DNA from: Undibacterium sp. YM2
Lineage (GTDB): Bacteria; Pseudomonadota; Gammaproteobacteria; Burkholderiales; Burkholderiaceae_D
Length of the DNA stretch: 64,000 nucleotides
Assembly (NCBI RefSeq): GCF_009937975.1
Contig: NZ_AP018441.1
Location: 1,612,001 to 1,676,000 of the forward strand
Direction of reading: 5' to 3'
The notes below the pieces were generated by a model. That model did not search any database and was not told the origin of the DNA. It saw nothing but the letters and a program-made list of their open reading frames with translations. Positions within the stretch are counted from its first letter, which is position 1; every line of letters begins with the position of its first letter. Shown one piece after another: positions 18,569 to 26,857 of this stretch. A program made the translations under genes and the position numbers.

Positions 18569-18799
18569 TTATTTATTTTTCCCCGCAGATTTGACGGCTA
18601 ACTTGACAGCTACATTGTCCTTCACGTGAGTTTGCAAATTCTGCAAATCTTTTGCACTATGCTTAACCACAATAGTCTTGGTATCTGCCACCTGAGCTTG
18701 GCTGCTGACTTGTAGTTCGGGTACGGCTTTTCTTGGCCTTACAGGCTGTGGATGATGCAGGAAGAACATGGCTTGCTCCAGTAGGATCAGGCTGAGCAT
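18569..18799 (-). CDS. small hypothetical protein
   Basis: A 76-codon frame (MLSLILLEQAMFFLHHPQPV ... KLAVKSAGKNK) with a hydrophobic start and basic end. I do not recognise it. It lies downstream of the TIGR01777 gene on the same strand with a 39-bp gap, so it could be the fourth gene of that operon. No strong ribosome-binding site is visible, and it may be a chance frame. Confidence 0.4.
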   Translation of the reverse strand: MLSLILLEQAMFFLHHPQPVRPRKAVPELQVSSQAQVADTKTIVVKHSAKDLQNLQTHVKDNVAVKLAVKSAGKNK

Positions 18800-18838
18800 A
18801 TCGAGACATTCTTATCGAATTCAAGTGATTTATGTACA

Positions 18839-20299
18839 TCAAGCCAGATTGCTGATTGCACTACGCAAATCCGGATAATCAAAAACAAAACCGTCTTCCA
18901 ATAATTTTGCTGGCACGACGCGCTGGCCTTCCAGTAATAAATCAGCTTGCTCACCCAGCATCAGGCGCATAGGCCAGCCCGGGGTAGGGAAAAAGCTGGG
19001 GCGATGCAAGACACTGGCGGCGATAGTGCTGAACTGTTTTTGCGTGACTACTTCAGGTGCAGTAAAATTATAAGCTCTGTCCGGCGGCAGGCTGGCTTCA
19101 TGCTGCCACAGGTGGGCAATGCCGCGCAATACATCGTGTACGTGTATCCACGATTGCCATTGTTTGCCGCTACCCAGCGCGCCACCCAGACCCAACTTGA
19201 TGGGCAGCAGCATCATACCCAGTGCACCTTGCTGTCCCAGTACAACGCCGAAGCGCATCCTGGCTACTTTGATGCCGTAAGTAGTGGCGGCCTGGTTAGC
19301 TTGCTCCCATTCCTGGCACAGTTCTGACATGAAGATGGATTGTGGTGCTGCGCTTTCTGTCAATTCTCTGTCATCGCCTATTGCCTGTATGCCGTAATAA
19401 CCTATGGCTGAGGCTGCCAGCAAGAGCCTGGGTTTGCTTTTTGCACGACTTATCCATGCAATAATTTCTTTCGTCAGGCCGGTGCGGCTATGACGCAATT
19501 CTGCCTTGCGTTTTTCTGACCAGCGCCAGCCCAGTATGCGTGCACCGGCCAGGTTGATGATGACATCGATGTGTTGATTTACTGGTAATTCCTGCATGGA
19601 TGCAATGACCCTGATTCTGCCGTCAAATTTCCAGCTTGCCTGTTTGGGATTGCGGCTGAGTATCGTCACTTGCTGTCCATCCGCCAGCAAGGCTTTGACC
19701 AGCAAGCTGCCGATAAAACCGGTGGCACCAGTGACCAGAACCTGTTCTGATTGGTCGCTGAAATGGATAGTGGATGCCTGTTTATCCTTGTTTGCCAGTT
19801 TACCCAGTCGCAGTGCCGCTAGCCCATCACGTATGCCCGAGAGGCCAACGCCCACTCCACATAAGGCCAGAAATACACTGAGCCAGCCCTGTGGCTGCCA
19901 TAGCATTTGTGTAGGAGCCGCAAACCACTCAGGTGTATTCAAGATCAACAAGGTGATAAAGGCACCACCATTGATGGCGAGTACGGTATGCGTCACGCGT
20001 TCAGTGGCTGGCAAAAGTCGGGTCTGGTCTTCAATCACAAAGTCCCACAAGGTTAAAACGATCTCGACGCCAAACACCAGCAACAACACGATGGCCCAGA
20101 CACCTTGCCAGGCCCACGCTGACAAACCAACGAAGAGCAAACTGTAGATAAGCGCGCGGGTCGCATGTATGCCCAGCTCTTTGCGGGCGCTGGCGCGTTG
20201 TGGCAAGGCCTCGGTCAGTTCATGGTGATACAGTGTATCGAAAGCGCCGAGCAAGCCTTGTGCGGCCATTAATTGCAGGGCAAGCAGGTGGGTGTTCAT
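18839..20299 (-). CDS. TIGR01777-family epimerase with N-terminal membrane domain
   Basis: A 486-residue fusion. The first about 170 residues form several hydrophobic helices (LIYSLLFVGLSAWAWQGVWA; VLLLVFGVEIVLTLWDFVI). Residues from about 185 on are a TIGR01777/YfcH-type NAD-dependent epimerase: VLVTGATGFIGSLLVKALL, INLAGARILGWRWSEKRK, AASAIGYYGI, YNFTAPEVVTQ. Stand-alone family members are about 300 residues and lack membrane segments, so this form is anchored. Activity is unknown. It overlaps the DUF4166 gene by 4 bp and belongs to the operon starting at 21409. Confidence 0.88.
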   Translation of the reverse strand: MNTHLLALQLMAAQGLLGAFDTLYHHELTEALPQRASARKELGIHATRALIYSLLFVGLSAWAWQGVWAIVLLLVFGVEIVLTLWDFVIEDQTRLLPATERVTHTVLAINGGAFITLLILNTPEWFAAPTQMLWQPQGWLSVFLALCGVGVGLSGIRDGLAALRLGKLANKDKQASTIHFSDQSEQVLVTGATGFIGSLLVKALLADGQQVTILSRNPKQASWKFDGRIRVIASMQELPVNQHIDVIINLAGARILGWRWSEKRKAELRHSRTGLTKEIIAWISRAKSKPRLLLAASAIGYYGIQAIGDDRELTESAAPQSIFMSELCQEWEQANQAATTYGIKVARMRFGVVLGQQGALGMMLLPIKLGLGGALGSGKQWQSWIHVHDVLRGIAHLWQHEASLPPDRAYNFTAPEVVTQKQFSTIAASVLHRPSFFPTPGWPMRLMLGEQADLLLEGQRVVPAKLLEDGFVFDYPDLRSAISNLA

Positions 20300-20943
20300 G
20301 ATGCAGCCTCAGGATGAATTTCCTTGAAAACGCCGACCTGGGTAAAGGTTCGGCCAAACAAGGCGTGTTTGATTTCTATGCGTATATTGAATTGCTCAGG
20401 ATTGTCATTGCGATGACAGAGATAAGTTTTGCCCGGCGTAAAAATACCGGGTATGGGCATGCGGTAGCCCAGTACATCCCAGAAGTAACCATCGCTGGTG
20501 AAGTAGAGATTGCCTTCATGTACATGCAAGACCAGTTTCATACCGAGGCCCATGCCTACATATTCGAGCACTTCGCCTTTCTCACTTTCCTGCATGTAGG
20601 ATGTGAATTGTATCGGTGGCCTGTTGTGCAGACGGTATATCCTCTGCTTGAAAATGGAAGGACAATCTGGTTTGGAATACACCATGATATCGACAGGAAA
20701 ATCATGATCAGTGTAAGGGATCAAGGCCCCGGCGATCATCGGTTTGGTCAGGTGACCCAGGAGTTTGCCTATTCTTGAACAGCTCAGTTCACTGAGCTGG
20801 CCAGTGTAGTACAGTGGCTTGTCCGGTTCAGGGTTCTTGGCGAACCTGGTCTGGATATCCGGGTGCAGTTTCAACCATTCCTTGCCCAGGATTTTCCTGA
20901 ATAATTCACCTTCGGATGGGATGGGCTTGCTATCTGGATTCAT
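20296..20943 (-). CDS. DUF4166 domain-containing protein
   Basis: A 215-residue protein with sequence typical of DUF4166 (FRKILGKEWLKLHPDIQTRF; YTGQLSELSCSRIGKLLGHL; WDVLGYRMPIPGIFTPGKTY). The family often neighbours or is fused to dehydrogenase/epimerase-like proteins, and function is unknown. It overlaps its upstream gene by 14 bp and its downstream gene by 4 bp, a strong sign of translational coupling. I infer a role with the adjacent epimerase, perhaps in lipid or envelope modification. Confidence 0.85.
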   Translation of the reverse strand: MNPDSKPIPSEGELFRKILGKEWLKLHPDIQTRFAKNPEPDKPLYYTGQLSELSCSRIGKLLGHLTKPMIAGALIPYTDHDFPVDIMVYSKPDCPSIFKQRIYRLHNRPPIQFTSYMQESEKGEVLEYVGMGLGMKLVLHVHEGNLYFTSDGYFWDVLGYRMPIPGIFTPGKTYLCHRNDNPEQFNIRIEIKHALFGRTFTQVGVFKEIHPEAAS

Positions 20944-21409
20944 GCACTTCTTTCTGTATTTTCAGTATTCTTTGAGTCCATTTTCCATAAGATGAATAAG
21001 GGGGGATCATGCTTAGCACCGCGAATGCATCTATCCATACATTAATTAGCATATTCGCCTGCATGGAAATCAACATATCCTGCGGAGCCCATACCAGTAT
21101 GCCTATCATCAGCCATAGCCAGGCAAAGCGGCTACGATGCTGGTTACCCAGGTAAATCAGCGCGCCCATCCACAAGCCCACAGTTTGCACGGTAGCGCCA
21201 AACAGACTCATCCACCAGACTTGCATATTGCGCGCCGCATCTGGCGCAGCCTGTGGCCAGAAATGGCTTTCTATGAGCTGGTGATAAACCTCGACCAGGC
21301 CAGTGGCACTGATCCAGGGTAACAAAATGCCGATCAGCAAATGAGTGAAAGCTGCGGCATACAGCCAGAGTATCAGCCATTTGCGTAATGAGGATTGTTT
21401 TTGTAGCAT
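20930..21409 (-). CDS. hypothetical four-helix membrane protein
   Basis: A 159-residue protein with about four hydrophobic helices (LILWLYAAAFTHLLIGILLPW; MSLFGATVQTVGLWMGALIYL; FAWLWLMIGILVWAPQDMLI; LINVWIDAFAVLSMIPPY). I do not recognise the family. It is the first gene of the operon with DUF4166 and the membrane-anchored epimerase, with an AAGGA ribosome-binding site and a strong promoter under a large dyad. Confidence 0.75.
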   Translation of the reverse strand: MLQKQSSLRKWLILWLYAAAFTHLLIGILLPWISATGLVEVYHQLIESHFWPQAAPDAARNMQVWWMSLFGATVQTVGLWMGALIYLGNQHRSRFAWLWLMIGILVWAPQDMLISMQANMLINVWIDAFAVLSMIPPYSSYGKWTQRILKIQKEVHESR

Positions 21410-21426
21410 GGCTTTTCCTTTATTTC

Positions 21427-21477
21427 TTTAATTTCTGTCGTTACAGAAATTAAAGATTAAATGACGGCGACTGTCAA
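21427..21477 (-). promoter_or_regulatory. consensus promoter with a perfect 12+12 operator dyad
   Basis: Reading leftward, TTGACA (21477-21472) is followed by a 17-bp spacer and TTTAAT (21454-21449), nearly a consensus sigma-70 promoter. A perfect inverted repeat, TTTAATTTCTGT (21427-21438) and ACAGAAATTAAA (21443-21454) with a 4-nt centre, begins exactly at the -10 box and covers the transcription start. It lies 17 bp before the first start codon of the operon at 21409. This is the usual geometry of a repressor operator; no obvious cognate repressor is adjacent. Confidence 0.85.
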
Positions 21478-21586
21478 GTGATTTGCAGCATATCTTTTGA
21501 ATCCGGCCATGGCGTACAATCACGCTGCACTTATTGTTTCATTCGTCTTTTCACTCGTCCTTTCACACATCAAGCACATACAAAAC

Positions 21587-22249
21587 ATGAAAGTCCTGCT
21601 CGTCGAAGACGACCCCATGATAGGTGAAAACATACAGATTGCCCTGGAAAGCGAAGCCAATCTGGTCGATTGGCTCAGCAACGGTGAAGCCGCCGAGGCT
21701 GCCCTACAATTCCATAGCTATGATGTGTTATTGCTGGACCTGAGCCTGCCACAGCGCGATGGCATGGACGTTTTAAAAGCCTTGCGCAAGCGCGGTGATA
21801 CCTTGCCCGTGCTGGTCATGACCGCGCGCGACGCCGTGCCTGACCGCGTACGCGGCCTGCATGCAGGTGCAGACGATTACCTCGTCAAACCTTTTGATCT
21901 GGATGAGTTGATCGCCCGCATGCATGCCCTGGTAAGGCGTTCGCATGGGCGTACTGATACTTCTTATGTATGCGGCGACGTCGTCGTTAATACCACGACG
22001 CGGCAAGTATTTAGTGGTACAGAGCAGGTCATACTGTCTTCGCGTGAATGGACAATACTTGATGCTCTGGTAGCACGGCCTGGTGCCATACTGTCGCGCA
22101 GCCGTCTGGAGGACCAGTTATTCGGTGCCACTTCAGAGATAGAAAGCAATGCGGTTGAAGTGTATATCCACGGCTTGCGGAAAAAGCTGGGACAAAAATT
22201 CATCGTCAATGTGCGTGGCGTCGGCTATATGGTAGAGAAAAGCGCATGA
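21587..22249 (+). CDS. OmpR-family response regulator (QseB/PmrA-like)
   Basis: A 220-residue response regulator. The receiver domain has the acidic pair (LLVEDDPMIGE), the phosphoacceptor Asp in YDVLLLDLSLPQRDGMD and the conserved Lys in ADDYLVKPFDLDEL; a winged-helix DNA-binding domain follows (SSREWTILDALVARPGAILS; VEVYIHGLRKKLG; VRGVGYMVEK). The frame is open upstream to 21497, but ATG 21587 gives the standard MKVLLVEDD start. It overlaps its kinase gene by 4 bp. The signal is unknown. Confidence 0.93.
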   Translation: MKVLLVEDDPMIGENIQIALESEANLVDWLSNGEAAEAALQFHSYDVLLLDLSLPQRDGMDVLKALRKRGDTLPVLVMTARDAVPDRVRGLHAGADDYLVKPFDLDELIARMHALVRRSHGRTDTSYVCGDVVVNTTTRQVFSGTEQVILSSREWTILDALVARPGAILSRSRLEDQLFGATSEIESNAVEVYIHGLRKKLGQKFIVNVRGVGYMVEKSA

Positions 22250-23571
22250 AGTCTTTGCGCCTGCAAATGATGCTCTTGTTTGGCATCGCCATTCTGGCCG
22301 CCGCAGCCCTGCAGTTTGCCAGTTCGCTGCATGCGGCCATTGGTGAAGCCAACAAACTGTTTGATTACCACATGCAGCAAATGGCACTGGCCTTGCAGGA
22401 TGGTGATTTTGACCAGGTTGATTGGCATAATTTGCCAGGTACTGAGATTGATGATTTTGATTTTGTCGTCCAGGTCTGGTCAGAAGATGGTGCCAGGGTT
22501 TACCAGTCACGCCAGCACCGCAGCCTGCCCAAGCAAGCTGCGCTAGGCTATTCAACAGTGACGCTGGAAAACGGCGACTGGCGTGTGTATGCTGCAGAAG
22601 AAAACAAGCGCGTCATCCAGGTTGCGCAAAAAATGGGTTCACGCAGGGACAGGGCGATATCCTTTGCACTGAGTACCTTGTGGCCGGTGATACCGGTTTC
22701 TTTGCTCCTGTTTTGCGCAGTCTGGTGGGGCATCAACTCTGTGCTGGCACCTCTTAATCGCATAGGTAGCGAGCTGGCCAACCGCAATGCCAATTCGACT
22801 GATCCGGTGTCGTCAGACGGCGTGCCAAAAGAAGTTTCCCTGCTGGTGACGGAATTGAATTCGCTGCTGAGTCGCATGGGTCTGGCGATACAATCACAAC
22901 AGCGTTTTGTGGCAGATGCCGCGCATGAGCTCAGGTCGCCCATCACCGCCTTGCGTTTGCAAGTACAAAATCTGGGCAGGGTCAAGGATGAAAACAGTCA
23001 TGAACAAGCCATCAATCGCCTGCTGGGTGGTGTCGATAGAGCTTCACGACTGGTAGAACAATTGCTGGCGCTGGCCAGGCAAGACCCGACTTCACAAGCC
23101 AGCCTGAGCTTCCAAAACGTCACGCTGAATACCTGTATAGAACAGGCAGTCAGCGATGTCATGCCCTTTGCGCAATCCAGAAAAATAGCTATCAATGCAG
23201 AAATGCCTGAACTGCTTGAACTGCAAGGTGATAGCGAAAGTCTGCGCATCATGATACGCAACCTGCTCGACAATGCCGTGCGCTATATACAGGACGAGGG
23301 CAGGGTACAGATCAGTCTCAGCCGCGACAAAGATGGTGTGCGGCTCGGTATACAGGATACTGGCGACGGCATCGCGCCAGAAGAACGTGAACGTATCTTT
23401 GACCGCTTTTATCGCGTTGCAGGGACGAATAAAAGCGGCAGCGGACTGGGTCTGGCCATCGCCAAGGCGATTGCTGACCGCCACCATGCCACTATCAGCC
23501 TGACGGATGCCGCCCTGGGCGGGCTGGAAGTAATCATCCTGTTTCCTGCTACTCATACCCTGCCTGGCTGA
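22246..23571 (+). CDS. sensor histidine kinase (QseC/TctE-like)
   Basis: A 441-residue membrane kinase. A first transmembrane helix (about residues 5-25), a periplasmic sensor segment and a second helix (LSTLWPVIPVSLLLFCAVWW, about 143-165) precede a HAMP linker, a HisKA domain with the phospho-His in FVADAAHELRSPITALRLQ, and an HATPase domain with N box (IRNLLDNAVRY), DTGDGI and GSGLGLAIAKAI. The ATGA overlap with the response regulator gene shows a coupled pair. The sensor region does not identify the stimulus. Confidence 0.94.
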   Translation: MKSLRLQMMLLFGIAILAAAALQFASSLHAAIGEANKLFDYHMQQMALALQDGDFDQVDWHNLPGTEIDDFDFVVQVWSEDGARVYQSRQHRSLPKQAALGYSTVTLENGDWRVYAAEENKRVIQVAQKMGSRRDRAISFALSTLWPVIPVSLLLFCAVWWGINSVLAPLNRIGSELANRNANSTDPVSSDGVPKEVSLLVTELNSLLSRMGLAIQSQQRFVADAAHELRSPITALRLQVQNLGRVKDENSHEQAINRLLGGVDRASRLVEQLLALARQDPTSQASLSFQNVTLNTCIEQAVSDVMPFAQSRKIAINAEMPELLELQGDSESLRIMIRNLLDNAVRYIQDEGRVQISLSRDKDGVRLGIQDTGDGIAPEERERIFDRFYRVAGTNKSGSGLGLAIAKAIADRHHATISLTDAALGGLEVIILFPATHTLPG

Positions 23572-23740
23572 AAAACACTCACATTTTTGACAAAATTCTG
23601 TGTTTGATTGCTGGCAATGCGGTTTTTTAAGATTCGCCTAAGTTTCCTGAGGCAAGATAGCATTGCTTCATACTACCTGGTAGCGCCTCGCTTACGCGCC
23701 AGGTTTGAATCGACCAATTAAAAATTTAGAGGGTATTTAC

Positions 23741-24277
23741 ATGCGTGCAATTAACACAATCAATAGCGCTGCCGGGTTGGTAGCAGTAGCAGTTTTATTG
23801 GCAGCTTGCAGTTCGCCAGTAAAAGTGGCTGAACAACCAACACAACAACCTGCAACAACGACTAAGCCTCCGGTTACTGATACACGTAGTGTCACGGCAG
23901 TAAAAACTGAAATAGATCCGTTGAATGATCCAAACAGCCCATTGGCAAAACGCAGCGTCTATTTTGATTTCGACCAATATGTAGTCAAAACTGAATACAG
24001 TGGTACGGTTAACGCTCACTCTAAATATCTGAGCGCCAACAATGGCAAAAAAATCCTGATTCAGGGTAATACCGACGAACGTGGTGGCCGTGAATACAAC
24101 CTGGCGCTGGGCCAGAAACGTGCTGAAGCCGTGCGCAAGTCCCTGTCCCTGCTGGGAGTGCCTGAAGCGCAAATGGAGGCAGTCTCCCTGGGTAAAGAAA
24201 AACCAAAAGCCACAGGTAGCGATGAAGCTGCATGGGCAGAAAACCGCCGTGCAGATATTATCTACTCCGGTAAGTAA
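23741..24277 (+). CDS. pal: OmpA-family peptidoglycan-associated lipoprotein (Pal type)
   Basis: A 178-residue outer-membrane lipoprotein. A type II signal with lipobox LLAAC places the lipidated Cys near residue 23; a Pro/Thr-rich linker and an OmpA-like peptidoglycan-binding domain follow (RSVYFDFDQYVVK; ILIQGNTDERGGREYNLALGQKRAEAV; ENRRADIIY). Pal normally works with TolB in the Tol system, but no tol genes flank it here, so it may be a stand-alone paralogue. ATG 23741 is chosen because TAGAGGG lies upstream and the lipobox is then at the right depth. A terminator follows. Confidence 0.88.
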   Translation: MRAINTINSAAGLVAVAVLLAACSSPVKVAEQPTQQPATTTKPPVTDTRSVTAVKTEIDPLNDPNSPLAKRSVYFDFDQYVVKTEYSGTVNAHSKYLSANNGKKILIQGNTDERGGREYNLALGQKRAEAVRKSLSLLGVPEAQMEAVSLGKEKPKATGSDEAAWAENRRADIIYSGK

Positions 24278-24290
24278 TCTTCAGTTGTGA

Positions 24291-24349
24291 AAAAACCGGT
24301 TTGCATGCAGCGAGCAAAACTTGCCGACTGTATGCAAGCTGGTTTTTCT
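24291..24349 (+). terminator. intrinsic terminator after the pal-type gene
   Basis: The arms AAAAACCGGTTTGCATGCAG (24291-24310) and CTGTATGCAAGCTGGTTTTT (24328-24347) form a long stem with few mismatches, ending in a T tract. The flanking A run makes it potentially bidirectional. Confidence 0.85.
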
Positions 24350-24454
24350 CTATAATGTTGACGCAAAATTGTTATATTCGGGTTTGTCCCTTTGCCTTAG
24401 CAATTTTGCGTCAGCCTTATTTGTTTAATCCCGTGACAGAATCGATGTGCCCAG

Positions 24455-25291
24455 ATGTTGAAGCCCAAGCTGTTAGTTGTTCTGATGTTGTACTGCGGCA
24501 GCCTGTCTGCCATGCAATTAAGTTCTCAAAATGCCATTGTTGTTGATGAGCGCAATGGCCAGGTTTTGCTGGAAAAAAATTCCGATGTGGTCGTACCCAT
24601 TGCTTCGCTGACCAAGCTCATGACAGCCATGGTGCTGCTCGACAGCAAGGCGAACATGGATGAGAAAATCTCCATAGAAGAAGAGGATAAAGACCAGCTC
24701 AAGCATAGCCGCTCCCATGTTCCTATAGGTTCAAGCCTGACGCGCCGGGAGGCCTTGCAACTGGCACTGATGTCTTCTGATAACCGTGCCGCCGCTGCAC
24801 TGTCCCGCACTTATCCTGGTGGTCAGGGTGCCTTCATGGTCGCGGTCAAATCCAAATTGGTCGCTCTGGGTATGGGGCACACCGTCATTCGCGAAGCGAC
24901 AGGCTTGTCGCCAGAAAATACTTCGACAGCTGCTGACCTGGTGAAGATGGCGCAGGCTGCATCACGTTATCCGGAAATTGCCGACATCACGACCGACAGT
25001 GAAGACAGTGTCACCTTGAAGAATGGGCTCAGCCGTGAATTCCATAACACTAATCGCCTGATCGGTAAAAAAGGCTGGGATATCCTGCTATCAAAAACCG
25101 GCTTCACCAATGAAGCCGGTGCCTGTCTGATCATGCGAGTCAAATTGGCAGGCAAAAAAGCCACCATGATTTTGTTGAATGCACGGGCTGGTTCGGCGCG
25201 CTGGACTGATGCATTGAATATAGGCAAATTGTTGGGCTATAAAGAAGAAATCAAGGCAAAGATAAGCCGAAGACACAGGCATCATCGCTGA
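24455..25291 (+). CDS. pbpG: D-alanyl-D-alanine endopeptidase (PBP7/8 type)
   Basis: A 278-residue serine peptidase of the S11 family acting on peptidoglycan cross-links in the periplasm. An N-terminal signal peptide (LLVVLMLYCGSLSAM) precedes all three penicillin-binding motifs: SLTK with the nucleophile serine, SSDN and SKTG. The size and the lack of a C-terminal amphipathic anchor fit PBP7/8 endopeptidases rather than DacA-type carboxypeptidases. It ends in a His/Arg-rich tail (RRHRHHR). Confidence 0.88.
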   Translation: MLKPKLLVVLMLYCGSLSAMQLSSQNAIVVDERNGQVLLEKNSDVVVPIASLTKLMTAMVLLDSKANMDEKISIEEEDKDQLKHSRSHVPIGSSLTRREALQLALMSSDNRAAAALSRTYPGGQGAFMVAVKSKLVALGMGHTVIREATGLSPENTSTAADLVKMAQAASRYPEIADITTDSEDSVTLKNGLSREFHNTNRLIGKKGWDILLSKTGFTNEAGACLIMRVKLAGKKATMILLNARAGSARWTDALNIGKLLGYKEEIKAKISRRHRHHR

Positions 25292-25390
25292 TCTTGTCCT
25301 CCCATGTCAGTGCGCTTGTTTGATGATAAGTGGATGCCAGCAGCTTGTGCTAGCATGACTATTCTCAAATGAACCCTGACAGGTAAAACC

Positions 25391-25732
25391 ATGACCCGCT
25401 TGGTCGAAATCCGCACTTATCGTCTCAAACCCGGCGTTGCCGAGGCCTTCCATCATGCCGTGCATACCGTTGCTGTGCCCATGCTGAAAAGCAGGAATAT
25501 GGATGTAGTCGCCTATGGGCATTCTGATCATGAAGAAGCGACTTATTACCTGATACGTTCTTATGCCAGCCGCGCAGCTTTGGAAGCAGAGCAAGATGCC
25601 TTCTATGGTTCCAGCGAATGGAAAAATGGCCCCAGGGCAGAGTTGGTCGATCGCATCGAGACGTATATGAATACTCTGATCTGGTTGTCAGAAGACGCTA
25701 TCATTAGCATGCGCGAGTTGAACAAAGCGTAG
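25391..25732 (+). CDS. NIPSNAP family protein
   Basis: A 113-residue ferredoxin-like alpha/beta-barrel protein (VEIRTYRLKPGVAEAFHHAV; DEEATY-like core HEEATYYLIRSYAS; a C-terminal ELVDRIETYMNTLIW). NIPSNAP proteins are small dimers with poorly known roles. It stands alone, convergent with the HxlR gene, 37 bp apart. Confidence 0.85.
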   Translation: MTRLVEIRTYRLKPGVAEAFHHAVHTVAVPMLKSRNMDVVAYGHSDHEEATYYLIRSYASRAALEAEQDAFYGSSEWKNGPRAELVDRIETYMNTLIWLSEDAIISMRELNKA

Positions 25733-25769
25733 ATAGCCTGCTACAGTCTCGGTCAGTGCTATGCAGGGC

Positions 25770-26177
25770 TTACGCAGCTCCATTCTCTTGATCAAAGGTC
25801 TGCCTCGATAATTTGATTTGTTCAAAATTCTTGTCTGCCCACTCTACCAGGGCGCCCAAAGGCAGCATGACCGAGATACCTAGCGGGGTCAATTCATATT
25901 CCACGCTGGGTGGTTTGGTTGGGAACACTTTCCGGCTCAGTAAACCGTCCCTTTCCAAATCGCGCAAAGACTGTGTCAGCATGCGCTTGGAAATGTCAGG
26001 CACCTGCTTATGCAACTGACTAAAGCGCAGAGGGCCTGCTTGCAGCGTCAGCAAGATCAGCGGCGTCCATTTGGTGCTGATATGGTCGAGCACATTCCTG
26101 ACCGGGCACAAGTCCGTATCAAAATCCGATGCCATCCCCAAGCTTTTAACCTGGTTCACTTTTGGTAACCTGGACAC
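25770..26177 (-). CDS. HxlR-family transcriptional regulator (QorR/YodB-like)
   Basis: A 135-residue winged-helix regulator. The family core is [50 protein letters not shown] and [13 protein letters not shown]. The Cys of LCPVRN sits where redox-sensing relatives such as YodB and QorR keep a reactive thiol. The frame has an internal ATG ([11 protein letters not shown]) that could be the true start, about 14 codons in. It is divergent from the SnoaL-like/QorB genes, with a 12+12 inverted repeat between them, so it probably represses a quinone- or diamide-induced operon. Confidence 0.92.
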   Translation of the reverse strand: MSRLPKVNQVKSLGMASDFDTDLCPVRNVLDHISTKWTPLILLTLQAGPLRFSQLHKQVPDISKRMLTQSLRDLERDGLLSRKVFPTKPPSVEYELTPLGISVMLPLGALVEWADKNFEQIKLSRQTFDQENGAA

Positions 26178-26223
26178 GAAAAACTGCCTCCTTACAATTT
26201 TTAGACATAGTCTCTATTATAGA

Positions 26224-26262
26224 CCTTGATTCGATCGCTAATACAAGTATATCGAAACAAGG
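26224..26262 (+). promoter_or_regulatory. promoter and candidate HxlR operator
   Basis: A dyad CCTTGATTCGAT (26224-26235) and ATCGAAACAAGG (26251-26262), 11 of 12 positions matching, with a 15-bp centre. It contains a promoter for the rightward genes (TTGATT 26226-26231, 16 bp, TATATC 26248-26253) and its right arm ends in the ribosome-binding site. A second palindrome, TCTATTATAGA (26213-26223), abuts it. Binding would block both transcription and translation initiation. Confidence 0.7.
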
Positions 26263-26274
26263 AGATGCTTTGTC

Positions 26275-26808
26275 ATGAAAAAACAGTTGCACAAATTCAA
26301 GAAAAACCTGATTTCGGGCGCAATGATCACGCTTGCGTTCACGACATTGTCTGTCGTTTTGCCATCTAGCAGTCATGCGCAGGAGCCAGTTGCCGGGGTT
26401 GAAAACCCTGACCTGCTGTTCACCAGCAGCGATCCAAAGCTGCATGCCAACAAGCAGGTGGTCTATCACATTGTGAAAGACTTGCTGGAGGCGGGCCATT
26501 GGGAGCTGGCAGACAAGTATCTGTCCAAACGCTACCTGCAACACAACCCGAACGCAGCGTCCGGCCTCGATGGCGTGGTCAGGTATTTTGTCGAAGTCAG
26601 AAAAGTCCAGGCCACACCCATACCGGAAAAGATGACGAAACCCGTGGTTGCAGTCATCGCCGAAGGTGACCTGGTAACAGTCATGTATCCCTTGCCAGTC
26701 AGGGACAAGACCACCAACAAGCTTTTATACACCACCACCTGGTTTGATACCTGGCGGATAGTGGATGGAAAAGCAGATGAACACTGGGATTCTGCACTTA
26801 AAAATTGA
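26275..26808 (+). CDS. secreted SnoaL-like / NTF2-fold protein
   Basis: A 177-residue protein with a long signal peptide (ISGAMITLAFTTLSVVLPSSSHAQ) and an NTF2-like cone domain typical of SnoaL relatives (VVYHIVKDLLEAGHWELADKYLSKRYLQHNP; TTTWFDTWRIVDGKADEHWD). Many secreted homologues are called predicted ester cyclases without proof. It lies under the HxlR-facing promoter with an AAGGAG site and precedes QorB by 49 bp, so both are probably induced together by electrophile stress. The substrate is unknown. Confidence 0.85.
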   Translation: MKKQLHKFKKNLISGAMITLAFTTLSVVLPSSSHAQEPVAGVENPDLLFTSSDPKLHANKQVVYHIVKDLLEAGHWELADKYLSKRYLQHNPNAASGLDGVVRYFVEVRKVQATPIPEKMTKPVVAVIAEGDLVTVMYPLPVRDKTTNKLLYTTTWFDTWRIVDGKADEHWDSALKN

Positions 26809-26857
26809 TGAATTTTGATGAGCGTTGACGAATTTTCACATAACAGGAGAAATAAAT

